From PALSA-1316 sp964499365 (GTDB lineage: Bacteria > Nitrospirota > Thermodesulfovibrionia > Thermodesulfovibrionales > UBA6898), in assembly GCA_964499365.1 (NCBI GenBank), contig CAZCKU010000003.1, forward strand, positions 207,488-271,487: a stretch of 64,000 bases of DNA, written 5' to 3'. This document shows, piece by piece, positions 33,493 through 40,436 of this stretch (position 1 is the stretch's first letter; each line of letters begins with the position of its first letter). The translations under genes and the position numbers were made by a program. The notes below the pieces were generated by a model. It saw nothing but the letters and a program-made list of their open reading frames with translations, did not search any database and was not told where the DNA came from.

Positions 33493-34428
33493 TTATCTGC
33501 TGGGGCTATGTGATGTTCTCTGCATTGCCCGACGAGCCCGTATCTGGTCACGTTCCCACTGTTGCATCCAAGACTTTTCCTCTTCATTCACTTGTCCAAC
33601 TATTAGCGGTTGCGCTGTTTTCCTGATTGGCAGTTTTGGGATATCCACTCTGCTTTGCTGGGTGCTTGGAGTATGAATAGTTAGCCTTGCATCATGCTGG
33701 GGGCTCGCCTCAAGCAACGTTTCAATGTCTCGTCTACATTTGACGCCTGCAAATAGCTTGTTTATCCTGCACCGATTACCAGCACTATCCTGCAACGTTA
33801 GTGTTTTGCTCGTCTCTCTACAAATCGTCACACCCTGCTTTCCTAATGAGTTCTGCCAATCGCTGAAGGCCTTAGATCCTTTTGTTGCACTATTGCAAGC
33901 AATCCGCATTGCTGTTTTCCAGCTATCTTCCCCTCTCTGACAAAGATGAATTTCAGCTTGTGTCACTGTTCTATGTCCAGTCTTGGGAACAGGGATAAGC
34001 TCATTATTCAACGCCCGTTGCAAATTATAAATTTCGCTCGGCCTGTCAAAATTCTGCTTTCTATTGCCAGTATTGATTACAGTGCAATGAAAATGAACAT
34101 TGCTGGTGTTGCTATGCTCTGCAAGAGTGAAAGCATCATAACGCCCCGACAGCTCCTGTAACATCTCTTGCCTGATTAGGTTAATTTCAGCTTCTGACAG
34201 GCCTGATGGTAGAGAAATAATGAGACGGTCTGAAACTGTCTTATGTTGCCAGTTATACTTTTGCAAGGCTTCGTTGAGCGGTATGATACTCCCAGCCTCA
34301 TCTTGAAGCCCATGCCTGCATGCCTCAGCCCTGCCGATATATCTAAGATGCGCCACCTCACCAGACTTCCCAGCGCGACCAAATGAAGATAATTTGACGA
34401 TAATCATCCTGCTATTTTTTTTCTTCAT
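33493..34428 (-). CDS. mobA: MobA/VirD2-type relaxase
   Basis: A 311-aa relaxase that would nick oriT and pilot DNA during conjugative mobilization. The HUH-like motif III is in NVHFHCTVINTGNR near residues 112-125, preceded by the acidic/His AEHSNTSN; a candidate nucleophile Tyr is in LRYIGRAE near residue 31. There is no primase or helicase extension. The start at 34428 overlaps mobC by 17 bases. The MobC neighbour strengthens the assignment. Confidence 0.82.
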   Translation of the reverse strand: MKKKNSRMIIVKLSSFGRAGKSGEVAHLRYIGRAEACRHGLQDEAGSIIPLNEALQKYNWQHKTVSDRLIISLPSGLSEAEINLIRQEMLQELSGRYDAFTLAEHSNTSNVHFHCTVINTGNRKQNFDRPSEIYNLQRALNNELIPVPKTGHRTVTQAEIHLCQRGEDSWKTAMRIACNSATKGSKAFSDWQNSLGKQGVTICRETSKTLTLQDSAGNRCRINKLFAGVKCRRDIETLLEASPQHDARLTIHTPSTQQSRVDIPKLPIRKTAQPLIVGQVNEEEKSWMQQWERDQIRARRAMQRTSHSPSR

Positions 34429-34738
34429 TTGCCACCGACCTAAAGCGCTCAATCATATTCCTGAATTCTATAATGATTTCTTTGAGCGATGAATACATTG
34501 AGGCATCGTGACCTGACTGGTTAGCCTGTCGTGCTAATTGATTGCAGTTACATCCGATGGCATTAATGCTCCTTCGGAGGGACCTCAACTCTTCCACAGA
34601 GACGGCACGCCCTGAAGATAGCACCTGTCTGATTGTGTCGCTTCTGCATGCTCCTGACGACAAAGCGAGTTCATCAATCCGCTTATATAGCTCATCGCTC
34701 ACCCTCGCTCTTAAAACCTTCTCTCTCTTAGTTCTCAT
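34412..34738 (-). CDS. mobC: MobC-like relaxosome accessory protein
   Basis: A 108-aa DNA-binding protein with an N-terminal ribbon-helix-helix (REKVLRARVSDELYKRIDEL) and the MobC signature INAIGCNCNQLARQAN near residues 58-73. It assists the relaxase at oriT. It is directly upstream of, and overlapping, mobA. Confidence 0.88.
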   Translation of the reverse strand: MRTKREKVLRARVSDELYKRIDELALSSGACRSDTIRQVLSSGRAVSVEELRSLRRSINAIGCNCNQLARQANQSGHDASMYSSLKEIIIEFRNMIERFRSVANEEKK

Positions 34739-34883
34739 GTGTCAATCCTCCAATAAAGGGACCCTGCGGCAGCAAGGGAATAATCAGGGCTTCCGTGTAG
34801 CACAGGAAGCGGTATCCTGCCTTATCCTTTGAATCTGCCTTATCCTTTGAATCTGCCTCTGGGGGTTAAACGGTCTCATGGCC
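34739..34883. other. Candidate oriT region
   Basis: Just upstream of mobC are an imperfect hairpin (34789-34810, arms GCTTCC.GTG and CACAGGAAGC) and a perfect tandem 18-bp direct repeat (34818-34835 and 34836-34853, unit starting TGCCTTATCC, plus 4 bases of a third). Inverted repeat plus direct repeats next to mobC is the common oriT layout; no nick consensus is recognised. Confidence 0.5.
34818..34857. repeat. Tandem 18-bp direct repeat
   Basis: Two perfect copies of TGCCTTATCCTTTGAATC and 4 bases of a third lie 80 bases upstream of the mobC start. It could be a MobC or relaxase binding site, or an iteron. Confidence 0.75.
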
Positions 34884-35201
34884 TTATATAGTTGGTCCAG
34901 TAATAACGGGACCAGTGGTTATTGCTTGTTTCTTGGCCTTGCTGGGCTTCTGCTGTTTTCCAGCATCGAGCACGGATCTCTTCTTGCTCGCCTGCACTGG
35001 TTTCTGTTGTGTGGGTTTCTGCGGCTGCCTTGCAATGTTAAGGGATAGAGCACCTTTTGCCACACTGGACAAAGCTTTAAAAATGTCTCCATCATGTGCT
35101 GTAACGATCACAGCTCCTGCTATTTCTCCTGCTCCTTGAAGTTGTGAAGGGGAGTTTAACGGGGGTTTAATGGGCTTTTTCTCTTCTTTTTTCTGTTCCA
35201 T
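34884..35201 (-). CDS. Lys/Gln/Pro-rich hypothetical protein
   Basis: A 105-aa low-complexity basic protein (QPQKPTQQKPVQASKKR, KPSKAKKQ). A central stretch AGAVIVTAHDGDIFKALSSV may form a small helix-strand unit. No family is recognised. It lies upstream of mobC; the candidate oriT separates them. A DNA-binding or accessory role is possible from its charge. Confidence 0.45.
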   Translation of the reverse strand: MEQKKEEKKPIKPPLNSPSQLQGAGEIAGAVIVTAHDGDIFKALSSVAKGALSLNIARQPQKPTQQKPVQASKKRSVLDAGKQQKPSKAKKQAITTGPVITGPTI

Positions 35202-35220
35202 ACCAGTCTCCTTCTTGTTT

Positions 35221-35235
35221 TTCCGCTCGGCGGAA
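35221..35235. repeat. 15-bp palindrome variant
   Basis: TTCCGCTCGGCGGAA differs by one base from the perfect palindrome at 31340-31354. It lies 20 bases upstream of the 105-aa gene start. Confidence 0.4.
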
Positions 35236-35430
35236 TTTTGGCTATATATCTACTAATAGCATCAGCAACAATTGTGCCACAAAAAGCGGCAATTTCTCTG
35301 TAGATTGGCTTTGGTATTGGGTTTATGACAGTTGCTTATATAAGGAATTGATAGCGAAGTTGTTTCAAACAACTTTTCTTGCCTTTTGTGTAAATAGAGT
35401 GCGACTTTGGTTAGTAAAAAGTAAAATAAG

Positions 35431-35490
35431 GGCACCCGATAACCGCAACGCCCGGCGGAAGGAACTGAAGCCAGTGAGGACGCGTGTGCT
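35431..35490. repeat. 60-bp repeat, copy 1
   Basis: Shares its first 20 bases (GGCACCCGATAACCGCAACG) and last 18 bases (AGTGAGGACGCGTGTGCT) exactly with 35532-35591, while the middle 22 bases differ. The ends GGCAC and GTGCT can pair, closing a hairpin in RNA. Confidence 0.85.
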
Positions 35491-35531
35491 TACTGAAAAT
35501 GTGGTCTCAGCAAATAATAGATAACTGTGTC

Positions 35532-35591
35532 GGCACCCGATAACCGCAACGACCATTGAAGGGGAACGGAAATAGTGAGGACGCGTGTGCT
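35532..35591. repeat. 60-bp repeat, copy 2
   Basis: Second copy, same length and same orientation as 35431-35490, starting 101 bases later. The conserved ends and variable centre suggest a selected structure or a recombination-type site. Confidence 0.85.
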
Positions 35592-35831
35592 CTCAATATC
35601 GCCTCGCTGTGGCTGTGTGCGAAATCCAAGCTGATTATTGCCTGGATGAGCGGGGGAGCCGTCACGAAGTGAAAAATAGTCTATTCCCTGCAGCGAAGCG
35701 AAACGGGGATAGTCTATGTTAGGCGGGATAGGGATTACAGGCGAAGGGGAGGAGTAGCGGTCATAGTCATAACGCAATGGAGCCACGGAATGAAGTGGAG
35801 CGCTGTGACGGCTGCAGGGGGCAATTTAGAC

Positions 35832-36437
35832 TTATCGTCGTGCGGTTTGCTTGAGTTCACGATATCTATGCATGGAAGCAGTCTGTAGGGCATGATCAGC
35901 TGCTATTCGTTCATGAAAAGTATCCACAGAAATCTTGAATGCGGCGAAAAAGTGCCGAAGGCCAAGCACAATTGTGCCGTTTATTTCAGTAATCGGCTCA
36001 TTGCCAGGCAACATGGCGGCTTCAAAAAGATTCCAGCTATGGGTGATAGAATTGCGATATAAATGATAAAGTCTATCCGCAAATGGTTGATACTCCGGAG
36101 GGAAAAACTCTCCGATATACTTCTTATACCGAGGCCCGACACTGTCAGTTCTCCTACACGAGACGCACATATCTCTACTAAGGTCTCGCAAAGCATAAGA
36201 AGACACGGTGTCGATTGCACAAAAAATGGATAAAGCTATGACATGCCCTCGGTGTTCCAGAGTCGGTGCATCCGTTATTACATGCTCAATTTCGTCAAGC
36301 AGCGAATCCTTAAATATTGTTCTAAGTGTGGTCCTGAAATTCTCATTAAATGATTGGGGTGGGTCTGGCCATGTGCTCGGCTGCCATGCATAGAAGCCTT
36401 GACCTCGTATGCTATTAAGTGACTCCGGGTATTTCAT
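35832..36437 (-). CDS. HEPN-motif hypothetical protein
   Basis: A 201-aa mostly helical protein. LYHLYRNSITHSWNLF near residues 125-140 holds an R-x4-H motif, the catalytic signature of HEPN ribonuclease-like domains, and a CVSCRRTD pair of Cys lies near residue 92. It is the last gene of a six-gene operon and overlaps the upstream gene by 4 bases. HEPN proteins are commonly RNases or toxins paired with nucleotidyltransferases, and such a gene is two places upstream. Assignment is by motif only. Confidence 0.5.
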   Translation of the reverse strand: MKYPESLNSIRGQGFYAWQPSTWPDPPQSFNENFRTTLRTIFKDSLLDEIEHVITDAPTLEHRGHVIALSIFCAIDTVSSYALRDLSRDMCVSCRRTDSVGPRYKKYIGEFFPPEYQPFADRLYHLYRNSITHSWNLFEAAMLPGNEPITEINGTIVLGLRHFFAAFKISVDTFHERIAADHALQTASMHRYRELKQTARR

Positions 36438-37432
36438 CTGCCAGAGTCGCTCTCATCAGCCGCTAATTCTAACGATTTCACCTTCAATGAAGTTATCCTC
36501 CCAGCCTTATCTTTCTTTGCCGAGCCTGCAACTCTTACCCTCTCTCCAAGAGCAGACTTTGCTTCTTCAATCATTTCCTCGCCAACAGAACAGTGCAGCG
36601 GTTGTTCATTGTTTGGACGTTCCCTGAGATAGAATTTCCTATAGTCAAGGTCGATTTCTCTGATAGTGCCGACAGCCTCTATATATTCAGCTCCGGGCTC
36701 TTTTGCTATTGCATGCCGTAAACGTGCGCGGGCTCCCCTCGTAAGCAGTGGGGCCTCCCCCGAGTGAACAAGTGTGCCGGAAAATTCAATAGTTTCAACC
36801 GGCAGCTTATTTGAAGGTGCCATATTCATTACCTGCCGGAGTATATAGTCCCTGGATGGCGAATCTGAAATTGAAGCAGGCAGTGTTGACGGTGGCTCAG
36901 GTGTTGAAGCCCATGAGGCAACTTCCATAAAGGTGTCGATTGCCTTCAGAACCGGATCTTCCTGTGAATCAAACATATTGATTTGACGTTCAGGCGGAAG
37001 TCCCAATCCAACACGCAAACTGCCGGTTTTCAATCCTATGATTACCAAATCGGAAGAAGTTTCCACATCCTTGCTGATTCCACCTTTTCTATAAGGCAAT
37101 TCGCCTTTCATTATGGACGTAATAGATCTTATGCTCTTTCGGAAATTTTCGATTGAGCTTGTGAGTATTGAAGCAGATGCCGACCCTAAATGAATTGATG
37201 GGCCTATCAGCCGCAGCCAAACACCCTGAAGTTTATCCTGATATGCCTTGACTCCAATATATTCATCGATCTGAGTGCGCAATTCGATAATATGGTCAAC
37301 ATATGCCTCTGCCATTAAATGAAAACGCTCAGGATTGATGGAATAAACTTCTCGCTGAAGGGATATCAAGTCTTCTTCAAGCCGTGTAAGCTCTTCACGA
37401 GTCTGCTTTAATTGTCTGTCGTCCGTAATCAT
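36434..37432 (-). CDS. 332-aa protein of unknown function in the cargo operon
   Basis: A 332-aa protein. The N-terminus (RQLKQTREELTRLEEDLISL) is a long helical or coiled-coil stretch like those in antitoxin-type proteins of NTase pairs. A middle segment LVIIGLKTGSLRVGLGLP is beta-rich, and the C-terminal part (from about residue 215) contains VGTIREIDLDYRKFYLRE and GERVRVAGSAKKDKAG, resembling a small beta-barrel. It overlaps the nucleotidyltransferase and HEPN genes by 4 bases each. No family is firmly recognised; a partner or regulator of the NTase is inferred. Confidence 0.6.
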   Translation of the reverse strand: MITDDRQLKQTREELTRLEEDLISLQREVYSINPERFHLMAEAYVDHIIELRTQIDEYIGVKAYQDKLQGVWLRLIGPSIHLGSASASILTSSIENFRKSIRSITSIMKGELPYRKGGISKDVETSSDLVIIGLKTGSLRVGLGLPPERQINMFDSQEDPVLKAIDTFMEVASWASTPEPPSTLPASISDSPSRDYILRQVMNMAPSNKLPVETIEFSGTLVHSGEAPLLTRGARARLRHAIAKEPGAEYIEAVGTIREIDLDYRKFYLRERPNNEQPLHCSVGEEMIEEAKSALGERVRVAGSAKKDKAGRITSLKVKSLELAADESDSGR

Positions 37433-37875
37433 AGTTTTATCCTAAGGAGCCCTTTTGAAAGGTCGGGATTTTCCTTAACACGATGGAAAAACCTCAGACG
37501 ATTATCAAACCGCTCCGATCCCACTTTCTCAACAAACACATCAAAGCCATATTTGCGCTTCACGGCCTTATTAGATGCCAGATTGTACTCATACGGATTA
37601 ACAGGGGCCGAATAATCAAGCTCCTGTTCAAGTCCCAAGATTAAATCGATATCGCTGGGATTATCCTTCCGAGTAGCATAGCTTCCGTCTATGATCAACT
37701 CAGTGCCGAGTCCAGTTCGTTGCAACTCTTGAATATATTCCTTCAATTTCCTTGTCAGGTTTATGCGGCAATCCGTGCGCTGAAATCTACCAAACACTCC
37801 TTCCAGCTCTTCAAGAGAGCAGTCATGAATGCTATTCGGCAGCAGTCCATCTTCTGTGAATTCAGGTATTGGCAT
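37429..37875 (-). CDS. DUF6932-like nucleotidyltransferase
   Basis: A 148-aa protein of the polymerase-beta-like nucleotidyltransferase fold. The signature is IIDGSYATRKDNPSDIDLIL near residues 61-80 (Gly-Ser then Asp-x-Asp); a third acidic residue may be in YGFDVFVE near 108. The start, PIPEFTEDGLLPNSIHDCSL, matches the DUF6932 family, often found with partner proteins in mobile DNA and defence loci. It starts 15 bases after the helicase gene and is coupled by ATGA to the next gene. It may transfer nucleotides to RNA or protein; the target is unknown. Confidence 0.72.
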   Translation of the reverse strand: MPIPEFTEDGLLPNSIHDCSLEELEGVFGRFQRTDCRINLTRKLKEYIQELQRTGLGTELIIDGSYATRKDNPSDIDLILGLEQELDYSAPVNPYEYNLASNKAVKRKYGFDVFVEKVGSERFDNRLRFFHRVKENPDLSKGLLRIKL

Positions 37876-37889
37876 TATTCTTCATGTCC

Positions 37890-40436
37890 TCATCCATCTA
37901 ATAGATCAGCAAATAGAGATTTGAATTCTGGATAGGTCTTCGTTGCCCCAAAGAGTTGAGCAATCTGAACATCACGCTCATTAAGAGCCGCGCCAATATT
38001 TTTCCACTCTGTTGGTCTGCCATTCCTCGAAACGCTCTGTCCGGTAATAAGTGCTGTCATTTTGTCTGCGAGCTCCCGGCTAATTCCCACGGCTCGTTTC
38101 GTATATAAAAATTCTTCACCTGTCATTGTTAATACCGTAGCTTCTTTTTCATGGATTACCCTCATTGGGTATGGCATTGAAAACCTATCTATCGAGCTCA
38201 TTTCTTCATGCTCCGACCATGTCGCAGTTACAAATGAGTCCTCACAGCCAGCCAATAAATTTGATTTTATGCTGGAATATGAAACAATAAGTGACAATTT
38301 GGCTCGTGTCATTGCAACATAAAACTTACATATCTCACGATACCATTCCGCAGGAGGAGATACGGGATTTGGAATCACATCATCGTTACAATTAATAATT
38401 GCCATCACATCGAATTCAAAACCCTTGGTCTGCTCGAGATCAGAGAGAAATATATTATTATTATCGATACTTGTATTACCATCCAATACAGGTAGGTCAA
38501 GTCTCTCTCCTATAACTTTAAGATCATTAACAGAGTAGCCACACAGGGCAATGCATGCCTTCTGATGAGGATTGAGATTCTCCTTTAAATAGTTATAGCA
38601 TGATCCAAATTCAGCATCCATGGAATCCGCCTTCAGAATCAAGGGCTTAGGAGAAGAGAAATTTGCATATTCAGGTTCAAGTATTTCAAAGTCCTCGCTT
38701 CTAAGCTTTTCGAAATCAACATTTTTCTGGAGAATAGCATGTGCCGCGCCAAGTATTTCGCGGCTATTTCGGTAATTTTTGCGAATAGATAATGAGCGAC
38801 CGGCGACCGAAATCCCGGCCTGCGATAATTTGTGATGCTTCGAATAAACCTGTTGCGCAACGTCACCACACAAGAAAAGGTCATTTTCGCGTTCCGATAC
38901 CAGATGTCTAATGATTTTTAATTCGAGTGTGCCAAAATCTTGGACCTCATCAACCAAAATAGATCTATAAAGTGGTTTTAGCTGCCTCACATGGTGATAC
39001 AAGGCGTTCGACAACCCTATGTAATCAGTAACGCCGACGAACGCCATCATATCCTCCCAAGCCTTTAGTCCCTTAAGAATATGTTTACGAAAGTCCTGCG
39101 TAAATGGTTCTGATCTCCCTTCCCGATCTATATCAAGATATTCGTTTCGTTCTTTCTCAGAAAAGGTACTTCTTATCCAGTCGAACTCCTGCCTTATATA
39201 GTCTTTAGGAAAGATACCTCTGACAAGGAGCGACCTATTGACGGCAGCAAGAACTCTGGCGTCATGATTATTATTATGACCTTCAAAAAACTCATCCCAG
39301 ACCTCATCGACATGCTCATTTAGCTTCCAAGTTATGTCGTTGTATAGCTTTTGATTAGCAGGCTCATATTTGAGAAGTTGCTGTTGACAAAACTTCCAGA
39401 AAGAATAGACTTCAATACGGCTACGAATTCCATCCATACAGACATAGTTCATTAGAGTTTCAATTAGATTCGCCAATGAGGGATTGAGAGTAAGCACGAG
39501 AATCTTTTGATCCGGATATTGTTCAGCAAGATATACAGCACGTTTAACAATAATGCAGGTTTTTCCTGAGCCACTGACCCCTACAAGCTTGGCGGCACCA
39601 TTAAAATTTCGCTCAACAATCTTGCGCTGATCAGGATGCATGAAAAGCATCCATTTTTGGAAAGGAGCAGTTTTAACAAAATGTTCAAATAAGTCAGGTG
39701 GCAAATCATCTATATCTATAAAGCTGTCACCGGCTTCGACCTTACTAATGACATCAGGCGTCGCAGAAGATACAGGGAAAAGACTATCAAGATACATTTC
39801 TATACTTCTTTTAGCCCCGTCAATGTCATCATTCCGCAATTTACAAAAGACATCAAAAAACAGTATTTTCTTTTCTTCATCTGGTATCTCATCAGCAATT
39901 TGTTCGATTTCATATTCCGTAGCAGTTGATTTAAGCGCAGTAAATTTGTTGAGCAACGACCAAGGTACATCGGCGGATATCTTATTAAGATGCCTCTCAG
40001 ATATCTTCTTTATTAACAACTCAGTGGATCGTCCTGCGTCAGTATTGATTCGTCTATCTTCAACAGTGATATCTTCCGAACAAAAAACCTCTGTAAGTTG
40101 ATTCTTTTCATTTAGAGTTAGGCTTAGTCCGCGATTCTTATCAAGCCATAAATCAGTGTCTTCATGTTTGCCAGCGTAGCAAAGTACATGTATGCCATTA
40201 TCGCAAATAGTGACAAGCCTGCAACCGCCACCCAATTCATATTTCAAACAGTGCTTTATTCGAGTTTCACCATGATCAGTCAAACTAAGCCCATGCATGG
40301 GGTCGGAATCCACTATTTTTTTGTCTATCTTCCCCAGCACCGCGTAGACCTTATCTGCAGCCTTCTGATATATACCACTCTTTTGATATAGAATGGCCAC
40401 AGCATCACGAAAATCCTTGTAAATAAAGTATTTCAT
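37890..40436 (-). CDS. UvrD-like SF1 helicase with RelE-like N-terminal domain
   Basis: An 848-aa protein. The helicase part (from about residue 265) has Walker A GVSGSGKTCI near 288, Walker B ILVDEVQDFG near 510, SIRKNYRNS (motif IV), LEQTKGFEFDVM (motif V) and YVAMTRAKLSL (motif VI) near 745. Residues 5-100 (DAVAILYQKS, RIKHCLKYEL, RLVTIC, HVLCYAGKHEDTDLWL) look like a RelE/ParE toxin fold, an arrangement I have seen described for some helicases. It overlaps the methylase by 4 bases. SF1A helicases in defence loci process or sense foreign DNA; the role here is inferred. Confidence 0.82.
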   Translation of the reverse strand: MKYFIYKDFRDAVAILYQKSGIYQKAADKVYAVLGKIDKKIVDSDPMHGLSLTDHGETRIKHCLKYELGGGCRLVTICDNGIHVLCYAGKHEDTDLWLDKNRGLSLTLNEKNQLTEVFCSEDITVEDRRINTDAGRSTELLIKKISERHLNKISADVPWSLLNKFTALKSTATEYEIEQIADEIPDEEKKILFFDVFCKLRNDDIDGAKRSIEMYLDSLFPVSSATPDVISKVEAGDSFIDIDDLPPDLFEHFVKTAPFQKWMLFMHPDQRKIVERNFNGAAKLVGVSGSGKTCIIVKRAVYLAEQYPDQKILVLTLNPSLANLIETLMNYVCMDGIRSRIEVYSFWKFCQQQLLKYEPANQKLYNDITWKLNEHVDEVWDEFFEGHNNNHDARVLAAVNRSLLVRGIFPKDYIRQEFDWIRSTFSEKERNEYLDIDREGRSEPFTQDFRKHILKGLKAWEDMMAFVGVTDYIGLSNALYHHVRQLKPLYRSILVDEVQDFGTLELKIIRHLVSERENDLFLCGDVAQQVYSKHHKLSQAGISVAGRSLSIRKNYRNSREILGAAHAILQKNVDFEKLRSEDFEILEPEYANFSSPKPLILKADSMDAEFGSCYNYLKENLNPHQKACIALCGYSVNDLKVIGERLDLPVLDGNTSIDNNNIFLSDLEQTKGFEFDVMAIINCNDDVIPNPVSPPAEWYREICKFYVAMTRAKLSLIVSYSSIKSNLLAGCEDSFVTATWSEHEEMSSIDRFSMPYPMRVIHEKEATVLTMTGEEFLYTKRAVGISRELADKMTALITGQSVSRNGRPTEWKNIGAALNERDVQIAQLFGATKTYPEFKSLFADLLDG

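Larger units (their letters stand above)
35202..35831. ncRNA. Gene-free, hairpin-rich segment with two 60-bp repeats
   Basis: No credible protein gene is seen across 630 bases between the mobilization genes and the cargo. From about 35421 it becomes G+C-richer than the rest of the element and is dense in structure: two 60-base repeats, hairpins such as TCAC-GAA-GTGA (35662-35672) and CCAC...GTGG (35783-35798), and a 9-bp long-range stem (35657-35665 with 35805-35813). Short frames through it read like non-protein. A structured RNA is the best guess, strand unknown. Confidence 0.45.

Noticed and set aside
35431..35591. Two-repeat CRISPR array
   Set aside because: Only two units are present, each 60 bp with a variable centre, the spacing is 41 bp, and no cas gene is in the window.
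35490..35786. 98-codon minus-strand frame across the repeat region
   Set aside because: It includes copy 2 of the 60-bp repeat and has no ribosome site; the repeated residues are explained by the nucleotide repeat rather than by a protein domain.
35202..35831. Retron or diversity-generating element RNA
   Set aside because: There is no reverse transcriptase gene anywhere in the element.
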